Both the position numbers and the translations under genes were made by a program. From Candidatus Glassiibacteriota bacterium (lineage in GTDB: Bacteria; Gemmatimonadota; Glassbacteria; GWA2-58-10), in NCBI GenBank assembly GCA_030604975.1, contig JAUVUV010000023.1, positions 1-12,210 on the forward strand: a stretch of 12,210 nt of DNA, given 5' to 3'. This document shows, in pieces, positions 1 to 6,590 of this stretch. The stretch's first letter is position 1, and each line of letters starts with the position of its first letter. The notes under the pieces were generated by a model. It saw only the letters and a list, made by a program, of their open reading frames with translations, was not told the DNA's origin and made no database searches.

Positions 1-117
1 CGAGCTCTTGCCTGATCCGCTCACCCCGCTGACAACAACAAGCTTGTTGCGCGGAAGATCGAGATCGATATTTTTCAGGTTATGCTGGCGCGCACCTTTT
101 ATTTTAATCCTTTTCAC
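1..117 (-). CDS. uvrA: UvrA, excinuclease ABC subunit A (N-terminal fragment, cut by window edge)
   Basis: Only the first 39 codons are present; the gene continues past position 1. UvrA is the ATP-binding damage-recognition subunit of nucleotide excision repair and loads UvrB onto lesions in the cytoplasm. The visible residues read as the conserved UvrA start: a GARQHNLKNIDLDLPR stretch (residues 8-23), then VVVSGVSGSGKSS (27-39), the Walker A motif of the first ABC ATPase. The start is GTG at 117, chosen because an in-frame TAA lies four codons upstream and because UvrA orthologues begin only a few residues before the GAR-HNL motif. No strong ribosome binding site is visible. It lies 78 bp downstream of the DUF116 gene on the same strand, so co-transcription is possible. 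Identification is secure despite the truncation. Confidence 0.93.
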   Translation of the reverse strand, partial: MKRIKIKGARQHNLKNIDLDLPRNKLVVVSGVSGSGKSS

Positions 118-195
118 AGCGGTGCTTTACTCTGGATATGATGGGAAATAGTAGAGGGGGCCGGAATATTTAAAGCCCTTTTCAACCCGTTACAT

Positions 196-1047
196 TTACT
201 TTTTCTGCACGGGGGAGAACAGGATCAACGCTTCCTCGATGCGTTTGATATCAACCACCGTGTTTTTACACGGTCCCTCGGGCCTGCAGTTGGGCACAGC
301 GAATGTCGGGATCACAGGGGCTACATCCTGGATGCCGCTCACCAGGTCCCGTTCACATGCCACGGCGATAATACGGCTCGGATTGTGGTCGTGGATAAGC
401 TTGCGGGCGAGCTCGCCGCCTGGCACGGTATGAACCAGGCTACCGTAGCGGTCTCCCAATACCTGGACGCTTTTTAGCATCTCCGGGGTGAGACAGCGGG
501 GCAGGAGAATCATAAGGGGGCCGGTATCGGTATTCAGCCTGGCGCTGCGCACAAGCGCATTGCTCAATTTAATGAAAGAGTTGCTCATCCGGTCACGGCT
601 GATACCGAATCGGTTGCCAAGCCGGACTGTCATCGGAACCAGAAGATTGAGAGTCTTCTGTACTAATTCCATCCGCCAGGGAAGACGGATACCGGTCAGC
701 AGAGGCAGAGAGATCGAGACAAACCAGAGCACCACCATGCTGCAAAAGAATATCAGAACAGCCAACACGCCTTTGGCCAGGAGGTGATGCCAACCTTCGA
801 GCCTGGGATAAATCATGTAAAAAAACAGGAAAGCTGCAGTTATCAACGCCAAAAGGCATAATAAGGCAAAACCGATAAAGACCCGCTGGTCCTCGTCCAG
901 GTTCCCCTCATGTGCCTCCAGGCTGCCGTCCCAGCTCACCCACTCATCGCCCAGTTTACGGTCTCTGGTCCGTGATTCCGGGGCCATCTTATTTTTTGTT
1001 TCGTCTCTTGTCCGCCTTTTGCTCTGGGTTTCCATCGCCTCCAGCAT
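196..1047 (-). CDS. DUF116-family membrane protein
   Basis: A 283-residue protein with a charged, lysine/arginine-rich cytoplasmic N-terminus (about 1-55), two hydrophobic membrane segments (about 57-80 and 90-117) and a soluble C-terminal domain. That domain carries DUF116 hallmarks: LPRCL around 183-186, a VACERDLVSGI motif at 229-239 and a PNCRPEGPCKNTVVD motif at 252-266. Cys185, Cys231, Cys254 and Cys260 are candidates for metal or redox chemistry. From memory, many DUF116 proteins have additional clustered cysteines between the first motif and the GG; here that part is short and cysteine-free, so this is a compact variant. The biochemical role of the family is not known. The start is uncertain: ATG 1047 has GGGAG directly abutting it, and ATG 1035 (residue 5) has GGAGG only 2-3 nt away. 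Neighbours are a small redox protein upstream and uvrA downstream on the same strand. Confidence 0.85.
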   Translation of the reverse strand: MLEAMETQSKRRTRDETKNKMAPESRTRDRKLGDEWVSWDGSLEAHEGNLDEDQRVFIGFALLCLLALITAAFLFFYMIYPRLEGWHHLLAKGVLAVLIFFCSMVVLWFVSISLPLLTGIRLPWRMELVQKTLNLLVPMTVRLGNRFGISRDRMSNSFIKLSNALVRSARLNTDTGPLMILLPRCLTPEMLKSVQVLGDRYGSLVHTVPGGELARKLIHDHNPSRIIAVACERDLVSGIQDVAPVIPTFAVPNCRPEGPCKNTVVDIKRIEEALILFSPVQKK

Positions 1048-1158
1048 CTCCCAAGCAGGATATTGCAGGTCATCACACAGGCCTGTTGTTTAAACGCCAT
1101 GCGGCTTGTCCATGGACTATTTTGGCAATACAACGGAAGAGTTCCGATTAGTGGCTTC

Positions 1159-1359
1159 TCAGGCGGTGCTGTTCAGGTCCTTTAACAGTTTGTTAAGCTC
1201 CACGGCATGCATTCGCGCGCCCATGAACAACGGCTCAACCGAAAAACTGGGACAGGAGAAACAATCTTGGCCGAAATGCTTTTCAAGCACTTTCCTGGCC
1301 TCCGGACTCACCTTTGCCGTTTCGGCCATGGTCATATTTTCAGTGAATTTATCCCCCAT
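1159..1359 (-). CDS. Small DUF1858-like redox-disulfide domain protein
   Basis: A small cytoplasmic protein of 66 residues from the preferred ATG. It resembles the DUF1858 / hybrid-cluster-protein-associated redox-disulfide domain: an N-terminal FTENMTMAE stretch, a helix ending in EKHFGQDC, the DCFSC motif with Cys33 and Cys36, and the closing pattern of a conserved E, a small-residue helix, His51 and LNKLLKDLN. The cysteine pair probably forms a reversible disulfide or binds metal; the family's exact function is not established. The start at 1359 has GGTGGAG nine nucleotides upstream and gives the usual family length. A GTG at 1416 would add 19 residues but has only a GAGAAAG one base away. 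It sits between a NifU-like gene and the DUF116 gene on the same strand, suggesting a small Fe-S/redox operon. Confidence 0.75.
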   Translation of the reverse strand: MGDKFTENMTMAETAKVSPEARKVLEKHFGQDCFSCPSFSVEPLFMGARMHAVELNKLLKDLNSTA

Positions 1360-1447
1360 CTTGGCATGCTCCACCAGTTGGTTGTCGGCCCTGAAAGGGA
1401 CGAAAAGTCTGCTCACACTTTCTCAGAAATAAACATTTAGCGCTGAT

Positions 1448-1669
1448 TCAGACTGCCTCAACACCTTTAATTTCGGGGATTTTTTCTTTGAGAGCCCTTT
1501 CCACACCCATTTTAAGTGTCATCTCAGCACCAGGGCATCCTGAGCAGGCTCCCTTGAGATGCACCTGCACAATATTGTCTTCCGTAATCCCGACAAGTTC
1601 GATATCTCCGCCATCGGCCTGAAGGTATCCACGGATTCCTTCAATCACTTTTTCCACTTTCTCTTTCAT
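1448..1669 (-). CDS. NifU-like Fe-S cluster scaffold domain protein (Nfu type)
   Basis: A 73-residue protein that consists of just the NifU C-terminal (Nfu) domain. It starts with a KVIEGIRGYLQADGGDIELV stretch (7-26), followed by a beta strand and the cluster-binding GACSGCPGAEMTLK motif (40-53) with Cys42 and Cys45, and ends with a helix and IPEIKGVEAV. In this family the CxxC pairs from two subunits hold a transient [4Fe-4S] cluster that is delivered to apo-enzymes in the cytoplasm. An excellent ribosome binding site, GGAGGG, lies 6 nt before the ATG. The gene is 57 bp downstream of the TPR gene and upstream of a CxxC redox-domain gene on the same strand. Stand-alone Nfu domains of this size are common, so the length is normal. 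Identification is firm; the client proteins are unknown. Confidence 0.92.
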   Translation of the reverse strand: MKEKVEKVIEGIRGYLQADGGDIELVGITEDNIVQVHLKGACSGCPGAEMTLKMGVERALKEKIPEIKGVEAV

Positions 1670-1726
1670 ATCATTCCCTCCAGTTACTTTGATTTCTCAA
1701 GAGGCTGGATTTGAATTAATAGTTTT

Positions 1727-2533
1727 TTACACTTCCCGAAACCGTCCCTGGCCATAGGCCAGCTTTTTGATTTTTTCCATTTTTCTTCGGTAATATTCTA
1801 GATTGGGTGGATCCAGGTCAACCGCTTTACGGATATAGGTGAGCGCCCGGTAATATTCTTTTTTCAGATAGTAAATCTCGGCTATTGTATCCAGGTAATA
1901 AGGATTGTCCGGCTCGATCTGCAGCGAGTGTTTGCTCAGAACCAGGGCCTCGACCAGGTTGACACCCAATTGGGAATAAGTCCAGGCGAGGTTATTCATC
2001 GCACTGGCATGCAGGCTGTCCAGTCTGAGGCAGACCCTGTAAGCATGGATAGCATCATCCAGATTCCCCTGCTGGAGATAGATGTTGCCTAGAATATATT
2101 GCAAATCGGCGTTGTTGGGATCTTCCCCGGCGGCTTCCTCAAGATGGTGCTGTGCTTTGGGCAGATTCCCCTGATTGAGAAGCATCCGGCCGAGAAAGAG
2201 GTGGTAATTAGAGAAAAAATGTAGGGTAGAAAATCCGGCCAACACCAGCAGGATAATTGCAATGACTCTTGGAAAGCTGAGCTTTTTCCCTCCAGGGGAA
2301 GGATTATTATAATTTCCAACCCTGGGGTCACGCAGGTTGGCCTCCCAGCGGGAAAGTGCACCCGAGAAACCTTCCAGGAACCTTTCAGCAGACGAACTGC
2401 ACGCCGGGCAGTGGCCGCTTTTCTCAAGGCATTCTTTGCAGAAATTTTCTCCGCAGCCGGGACAATGTGCAACAGCAACTCGATCCGGATGCATGCTGCA
2501 GCGGTTCGTATTGTATGTGCCATAACCGTCCAT
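1727..2533 (-). CDS. B-box-like zinc-finger / transmembrane / TPR-repeat protein
   Basis: A 268-residue protein with three parts. Residues 12-45 form a cysteine/histidine cluster (Cys12, His15, Cys24, Cys27, Cys32, Cys35, Cys42, Cys45 with His41) spaced like a B-box-type double zinc-binding module. A single hydrophobic segment (about 88-108) follows a positively charged GGKK. Residues about 111-241 hold roughly four TPR units, recognisable by patterns such as LGNIYLQQGNLDDAIHAYR (148-166) and IAEIYYLKKEYYRALTYI (217-234). The basic residues before the membrane segment suggest the zinc module is cytoplasmic and the TPR domain periplasmic; this is inference. TPR domains bind protein partners, and it is divergent from the pilus genes, but no pilus role can be read from sequence. 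ATG 2533 was chosen because a later Met14 would remove Cys12. No Shine-Dalgarno sequence is visible before it. Confidence 0.82.
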   Translation of the reverse strand: MDGYGTYNTNRCSMHPDRVAVAHCPGCGENFCKECLEKSGHCPACSSSAERFLEGFSGALSRWEANLRDPRVGNYNNPSPGGKKLSFPRVIAIILLVLAGFSTLHFFSNYHLFLGRMLLNQGNLPKAQHHLEEAAGEDPNNADLQYILGNIYLQQGNLDDAIHAYRVCLRLDSLHASAMNNLAWTYSQLGVNLVEALVLSKHSLQIEPDNPYYLDTIAEIYYLKKEYYRALTYIRKAVDLDPPNLEYYRRKMEKIKKLAYGQGRFREV

Positions 2534-2541
2534 ATAAAAGC

Positions 2542-2570
2542 AATATATACTTTATTTTGGATAATTCCAA
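2542..2570 (-). promoter_or_regulatory. Sigma-70-type promoter for the TPR gene
   Basis: Reading leftward, a -35 box TTGGAA (2570-2565) and a -10 box TATATT (2547-2542) are separated by exactly 17 nt. The -10 box matches the consensus at 5 of 6 positions, the -35 box at 4 of 6. The predicted transcription start falls at about 2535-2536, only 2-3 nt before the ATG at 2533, and no Shine-Dalgarno is present, so the transcript may be leaderless. A small inverted repeat, TTGGA-N4-TCCAA (2557-2570), overlaps the -35 box and could be a regulator site. Confidence 0.55.
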
Positions 2571-2607
2571 GCAGTTTTAGCCAACGTGGGATGGAAAACA
2601 TCCGAAC

Positions 2608-2627
2608 TGTCCAGTTTCGATTGGACA
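2608..2627. promoter_or_regulatory. Inverted repeat TGTCCA-N8-TGGACA, possible operator
   Basis: A perfect 6-bp inverted repeat with an 8-bp spacer lies about 75 bp upstream of the TPR start, upstream of the leftward promoter. Its symmetry and position fit a dimeric regulator binding site. No regulator can be named and chance occurrence is possible. Confidence 0.3.
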
Positions 2628-2744
2628 ACTTCCTGAATGGTGAGCCCTCATTGCTCTGAAGAGATGATAGAGAGTAATTCTTTCCTTAATTTAACGATTT
2701 GCCCTTTTATCCTGTTATTTTCTGCCCCTACGATTATTGTACTC

Positions 2745-2773
2745 TTGACAAAGTTTTCCGCCCGTAATACAAT
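2745..2773 (+). promoter_or_regulatory. Sigma-70-type promoter for the pilT operon
   Basis: A perfect -35 hexamer TTGACA (2745-2750) and a -10 hexamer TACAAT (2768-2773, 5 of 6 consensus) are separated by the optimal 17 bp. The expected start of transcription is near 2780, giving a leader of roughly 175 nt before the pilT ATG at 2957. It is the best rightward promoter seen in the window and probably drives pilT-pilU-pilC and perhaps pilS-pilR. Confidence 0.8.
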
Positions 2774-2781
2774 CAATTACG
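2763..2781. promoter_or_regulatory. Operator-like palindrome CGTAAT-N7-ATTACG over the pilT -10 box
   Basis: A perfect 6-bp inverted repeat with a 7-bp spacer spans 2763-2781 and completely covers the TACAAT -10 box and the predicted start region of the pilT promoter. A dimeric repressor bound here would block RNA polymerase. It ends at about the predicted transcription start, so it is not a transcript hairpin. The binding protein is unknown. Confidence 0.5.
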
Positions 2782-2956
2782 TCAATGAAACGGCTTGATT
2801 TTATACCGCTTACACCGGTAAAAGGTCTGCCGGTAGGCTAACTGAAAGTTTCCGGCCAGGGAGAGTGACTGTCCGCGGGCTGGGCTTGGAGCCGTTTTTA
2901 ATTTCGGTTTGCAAGACATCCGAATGCGATCCATTTCCAAACATTGGGAGTAGTGC
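2781..2956 (+). promoter_or_regulatory. Long pilT leader with alternative hairpins (possible attenuator)
   Basis: The predicted leader contains overlapping pairing options. TACCG (2804-2808) can pair with CGGTA at either 2816-2820 or 2831-2835. GCCGG (2829-2833) can pair back with 2814-2818 (ACCGG, using CCGG) or forward with CCGGC (2852-2856), the latter enclosing a nested AACT/AGTT stem. Further down, GGCT/AGCC (2883-2893) is followed by a run of five T (2895-2899), a weak terminator-like element. A GGGAG ribosome binding site (2946-2950) precedes the ATG by 6 nt. I could not match it to a known riboswitch class. Confidence 0.3.
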
Positions 2957-4006
2957 ATGGACATTTCTGAACTTCTGTTGTTCGCCCAAAAGCAGGGTGC
3001 CTCGGATCTCCACATCAGTGCCGGAGAACCCCCGCGCATCCGGGTTCACGGGGATATGATGCCGGTCAAAGTGCCCCCGCTGGACAAAAAAGAAGTCCAT
3101 AACATGATTTATGACATCCTGAACGACCGGCAGCGCAAAATATTCGAGGAAACCCACGATATTGACTTTTCCATGGAACTCGGTGATGTTGCCCGTTTCC
3201 GGGTGAATGTTTTCGTGCAGCACCGTGGAGAGGGGGCTGTTTTCCGCACCATTCCCTCGGAAGTCCTCTCGTTCGACAAGCTCGGCCTGCCTCAGACAAT
3301 GCGTAACTTCGCCAAGCTGGAGAAAGGTATCGTGCTGGTGACCGGTCCCACCGGCAGTGGAAAGAGCACGACCCTGGCTGCGGTAGTCGACCTGATCAAC
3401 GAGGAACGTCACGGGCATATTTTGACAATCGAGGACCCGATCGAGTTCGTACACAAGTCGAAAAACTGCCTGATCAGCCAGCGGGAGGTTGGCCCTCACA
3501 CGCATTCATTTGCAAACGCCCTGCGCGGCGCCCTTCGTGAAGACCCGGATGTGATCCTGGTGGGAGAAATGAGAGACCTGGAAACCATTCAGCTCGCTCT
3601 CACTGCAGCGGAGACCGGCCACCTGGTGTTCGGTACTCTGCACACCTCGAGCGCTCCCAAGACTGTGGACCGTATTGTTGATGTTTTCCCGGGGGAGGAA
3701 CAGGGCCAGATCAGGGCGATGTTCGCCGAAAGCTGCCGATCCGTGGTGAGCCAGGTGTTGCTGAAAAAGAAAGAAGGCAAGGGCAGGGTGGCAGCCCTGG
3801 AAATCATGATCGGCACCCCGGCGGTGCGAAACCTGATACGCGAGGGCAAAGTCGCACAGCTACCCTCTGCCTTGCAGACCGGGCATAAATGGGGCATGCA
3901 GACACTCGATCAGCACCTCAAAGAGCTGGTTTCCAAGGGTATCGTAACCAAAGAAGCCGCACTCGTTTACGCGGCAGATCCGGAACTGTTCGAACGCAGC
4001 TTCTGA
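2957..4006 (+). CDS. pilT: PilT, type IV pilus retraction ATPase
   Basis: A 349-residue cytoplasmic hexameric ATPase, full length for PilT. The motor binds the PilC platform and powers pilus retraction and twitching. All family motifs are seen: an N-terminal PAS-like domain beginning ASDLHISAGEPP (15-26); Walker A GPTGSGKST (130-138, Lys136); the Asp box ILTIEDPIE (155-163); Walker B DVILVGEMRD (198-207, catalytic Glu204); the His box GTLHTSSA (226-233, His229); and the retraction-specific AVRNLIRE motif (289-296) with KVAQLPSALQTG after it, close to the canonical AIRNLIRE. It is the first gene of the pilus block, behind a strong promoter and a long leader. The start has GGGAG 6 nt upstream. 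A second PilT-family gene follows after 115 bp. Confidence 0.96.
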   Translation: MDISELLLFAQKQGASDLHISAGEPPRIRVHGDMMPVKVPPLDKKEVHNMIYDILNDRQRKIFEETHDIDFSMELGDVARFRVNVFVQHRGEGAVFRTIPSEVLSFDKLGLPQTMRNFAKLEKGIVLVTGPTGSGKSTTLAAVVDLINEERHGHILTIEDPIEFVHKSKNCLISQREVGPHTHSFANALRGALREDPDVILVGEMRDLETIQLALTAAETGHLVFGTLHTSSAPKTVDRIVDVFPGEEQGQIRAMFAESCRSVVSQVLLKKKEGKGRVAALEIMIGTPAVRNLIREGKVAQLPSALQTGHKWGMQTLDQHLKELVSKGIVTKEAALVYAADPELFERSF

Positions 4007-4053
4007 ACCGGCATCTTCCGATTGGGATTTCAGTTGCCAGATTCTTCTGCAAT

Positions 4054-4074
4054 TGGTACGGCAGTGCACCGTGC
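4054..4074 (+). other. Hairpin between pilT and pilU
   Basis: In the 115-bp spacer, GGTACGG (4054-4060) can pair with CCGTGCC (4068-4074) across a 7-nt loop, giving a 7-bp stem with one G-U pair. It is followed by TTTCG rather than a T run, so it is a poor terminator. It may mark mRNA processing or protect the upstream transcript; that role is inference. Confidence 0.35.
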
Positions 4075-4121
4075 CTTTCGTTGGAGCTATAAATCAGCCT
4101 AAAACTAAGGATGAGGTTACC

Positions 4122-5243
4122 ATGGAATTCATGGACCTATTGAAACACATGGTGGAAGTGGACGCATCGGACATTTACATCACCGCGCACTGCCCGCCAA
4201 TGTTCCGGGTCGAGGGAGTCACCAAGTCCTGGGGCGAGGAGATCCTGAGCGGCGAACAGACAGACAAGGTGGCCAGTTCGATCATGAACGAAAAGCAGCG
4301 CAAAGAATTCCTTGAAACTTTCGAGATGAACCTCGCCCTGGCCTATGAGGAGCTGGGCCGTTTCCGCGTGAACATTTTCAAGCAGCGCGGCCAGGTGGGT
4401 CTGGTGATCCGCCAGATCAAGATGAAAATCCTTACCCTGGAACAGCTCAAACTCCCGTCGATCCTGGCCGACATTGTCATGACCAAGCGCGGCCTGGTCC
4501 TCGTGGTCGGGGCCACTGGAAGCGGCAAGAGCACCTCGCTGGCGGCAATGATCGATCACCGCAACACCAGCTCTCCCGGCCATATTATTACTATCGAAGA
4601 CCCGATCGAGTTCGTTCATGAGCACAAGAAAAGTGTCATTACACAGCGTGAGGTGGGAATGGATACCCACTCCTTTGGCGCAGCGCTCAAGAACACCCTG
4701 CGCCAGGCCCCGGACGTTATCCTGGTCGGGGAGATCAGGGATACCGAGACCATGGAGCACGCAATCGAGTTCGCGGAAACCGGCCACCTCTGTCTCGGCA
4801 CCCTTCACGCCAACAATGCAAACCAGGCGATCGAGCGGGTGATGAACTTTTTCCCAGAGGAGCGCCATCCGCAGATCTATATGCAGCTATCTCTCAACCT
4901 GAGATCCATTATCAGCCAGCGCCTGATCCGCACCAAGGATGGTCATCGGGCGGCAGCAGTGGAGATCCTGCTCGATACCCCGCGTGTCAAGGACCTGATC
5001 CTGAAAGGTGAGATAGGGCTGCTTAAGGAAACTATGGGGAAAGGTACTCAGGAAGGGATGCAGACTTTCGACCAGGCGCTTCTGTACCTTTACAAGGAAG
5101 GGCGGATCAGCCTGGAGGAAGCGCTGGTCAACGCGGACAGCGCCAATGACCTGCGGCTTAAAATCAAGATGGAGAAAGTCAGCGCTGGCGAAGGGATCGA
5201 ATCTGAGACGGACGGGGAAGACAGGTTAAAACTCAGCATCTAA
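4122..5243 (+). CDS. pilU: PilU-type second retraction ATPase (PilT paralogue)
   Basis: A 373-residue PilT/PilU-family ATPase. Motifs: ASDIYITAHCPPMFRVEG (15-32), Walker A GATGSGKST (130-138, Lys136), Asp box IITIEDPIE (155-163), Walker B DVILVGEIRD (198-207, Glu204) and His box GTLHANNA (226-233). PilU features are the NNANQAIERVMNFFPEERHP stretch (231-250), LSLNLRSIISQRLI (256-269), and VKDLILKGEIGLLKETM (289-305) in place of PilT's AIRNLIRE. PilU works with PilT as an accessory retraction motor. The chosen ATG at 4122 has GAGG 5 nt upstream and aligns with the family start; a TTG at 4053 would add 23 residues that look unlike PilU. It ends 17 bp before pilC, indicating one transcript. The hydrophilic acidic tail (about 350-373) is extra. 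Assignment to PilU rather than a generic PilT2 is likely. Confidence 0.88.
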   Translation: MEFMDLLKHMVEVDASDIYITAHCPPMFRVEGVTKSWGEEILSGEQTDKVASSIMNEKQRKEFLETFEMNLALAYEELGRFRVNIFKQRGQVGLVIRQIKMKILTLEQLKLPSILADIVMTKRGLVLVVGATGSGKSTSLAAMIDHRNTSSPGHIITIEDPIEFVHEHKKSVITQREVGMDTHSFGAALKNTLRQAPDVILVGEIRDTETMEHAIEFAETGHLCLGTLHANNANQAIERVMNFFPEERHPQIYMQLSLNLRSIISQRLIRTKDGHRAAAVEILLDTPRVKDLILKGEIGLLKETMGKGTQEGMQTFDQALLYLYKEGRISLEEALVNADSANDLRLKIKMEKVSAGEGIESETDGEDRLKLSI

Positions 5244-5260
5244 GCCAGGAGTGAAATCCC

Positions 5261-6460
5261 ATGCCCGTTTTTACCTGGAAAGCAAGAACAGTCAAGGGGG
5301 AGGCGCATACCGGCGAACTCACTGCTGCAAGCCCCCAGGAGGTGATCGGCTATCTCCGGCGCAAGCGTCTGATCGTGGTTTCTGTAAACGTCAAGCCTAA
5401 GGAGATCAAGCTCTCCCTCGGCGGCAGGATCAAGACCAAGGATATCGTGATTTTCTCCCGCCAGTTCGCTACCATGATCGACAGCGGGTTGCCGCTGGTG
5501 CAGTGCCTGTCGATTCTCGGCGAGCAGACAGAAAACCCCAAGCTAAGATCGACTATCAACTCAGTTAGGACTGATGTAGAGGGAGGCAATACCCTGGCCG
5601 ACAGCCTCGAGAAATTTCCCAAGCTTTTTACCAACTTGTTTGTTTCCATGATCCGGGCCGGTGAGGCTGGCGGTATTCTCGACACGATCATGCTGCGCCT
5701 GAGCGAGTACCTTGAGAAAAACGACGCCATTGTGCGCAAGATCAAGGGCGCGATGATTTACCCGACAGTGGTTTTCACCGCGGCTATGGGCTGTGTGGCA
5801 GTACTGCTCATTTTTGTCATTCCGATTTTTGCCGGGATGTTCGAAGAGATGGGTATGCAACTGCCCCTGCCGACCCAGATTGTGGTCAACCTGAGCGATA
5901 TTCTGATCGGCTACTGGTGGCTGATCGCGGGCGCGGTAATCGGTGGTATCTTCGGGTTGAAAGCATACAGGAAAACGGATAAAGGTGAGCTTGCCATAGA
6001 TGCGCTGATGTTGAAAGTACCAGTGTTGGGTGATCTGATCCGCAAAAGCTCTGTGGCACGTTTTACCCGGACGCTCGGCACTCTGATCTCAAGCGGGGTA
6101 TCGATTCTCCACGGTCTGGAGGTTACAGCCAAAACCGCCGGCAACCGGGTAGTGCACGATGCAGTGATGAGCAGCCGGGTTTCGATCGCCGGCGGAGAAA
6201 CTATTACCAAACCGCTCAAGGAAGCCAACGTATTTCCGCCGATGGTGATCCAGATGATTAATGTCGGCGAGCAGACCGGCGGCCTGGATACGATGCTGAT
6301 AAAAGTCGCCGATTTCTATGAGGAAGAGGTCGATACAGCGGTGGATGCGCTTACTGCCGCTCTCGAACCGATCATGATTGTCTTTCTGGGCGTTATCGTG
6401 GGCAGCATGGTTGTCTCCATGTACCTGCCGATCTTTGACCTGATAACCAAAATGCACTAA
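5261..6460 (+). CDS. pilC: PilC, type IV pilus inner-membrane platform protein
   Basis: A 399-residue polytopic membrane protein of the GspF/PilC family, full length. The N-terminus MPVFTWKARTVKGEAHTGEL is typical. Two homologous T2SSF domains follow, about 65-190 and 268-391, each with the FSRQFATMIDSGLPL / FTRTLGTLISSGVSI signature and the GEAGG / GEQTGGLD glycine motif. Membrane segments lie at about 168-193, 214-235 and 371-392. PilC sits at the base of the pilus machine and couples the cytoplasmic ATPases to pilin insertion or removal. It starts 17 bp after pilU, with CAGGAG nine nt before the ATG. In known clusters it usually follows pilB and pilT; here it follows pilT and pilU. Confidence 0.95.
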   Translation: MPVFTWKARTVKGEAHTGELTAASPQEVIGYLRRKRLIVVSVNVKPKEIKLSLGGRIKTKDIVIFSRQFATMIDSGLPLVQCLSILGEQTENPKLRSTINSVRTDVEGGNTLADSLEKFPKLFTNLFVSMIRAGEAGGILDTIMLRLSEYLEKNDAIVRKIKGAMIYPTVVFTAAMGCVAVLLIFVIPIFAGMFEEMGMQLPLPTQIVVNLSDILIGYWWLIAGAVIGGIFGLKAYRKTDKGELAIDALMLKVPVLGDLIRKSSVARFTRTLGTLISSGVSILHGLEVTAKTAGNRVVHDAVMSSRVSIAGGETITKPLKEANVFPPMVIQMINVGEQTGGLDTMLIKVADFYEEEVDTAVDALTAALEPIMIVFLGVIVGSMVVSMYLPIFDLITKMH

Positions 6461-6469
6461 CTAAACTGA

Positions 6470-6503
6470 AAGCTGTGCGCGCACAACGGGTTACGTACAG
6501 CTT
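6470..6503. promoter_or_regulatory. Nested palindromes between pilC and pilS
   Basis: Ten bases after the pilC stop, AAGCTGT (6470-6476) and ACAGCTT (6497-6503) form a perfect 7-bp inverted repeat. Its left part overlaps a perfect 12-bp palindrome TGTGCGCGCACA (6474-6485). There is no T run, so an ordinary intrinsic terminator is unlikely. It could be a regulator site upstream of pilS or an mRNA processing hairpin. The 130-bp pilC-pilS gap shows no good sigma-70 or sigma-54 promoter. Confidence 0.35.
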
Positions 6504-6590
6504 GATCCCCAACAAGCAAGGCGGTCAGCCACTTGGAAGATTGTGAGAATGCCTTGCAAAAATTACATGGGGTGTGCTGAGGTTGGCTGT

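Larger units (their letters stand above)
2534..2956. other. Divergent intergenic region, TPR gene / pilT
   Basis: This 423-bp AT-rich spacer separates the leftward TPR gene from the rightward pilT gene and contains no convincing coding sequence. It holds a leftward promoter (2542-2570), an inverted repeat at 2608-2627, a rightward promoter (2745-2773) overlapped by an operator-like palindrome (2763-2781), and the pilT leader. In the stretch from about 2630 to 2740 I see only AT-rich sequence with no recognisable site. Confidence 0.8.

Noticed and set aside
2781..2956. c-di-GMP (GEMM) or other known riboswitch in the pilT leader
   Set aside because: I looked for the conserved GEMM-I core and for preQ1, TPP, glycine and fluoride signatures and saw none; only generic hairpins are supported.
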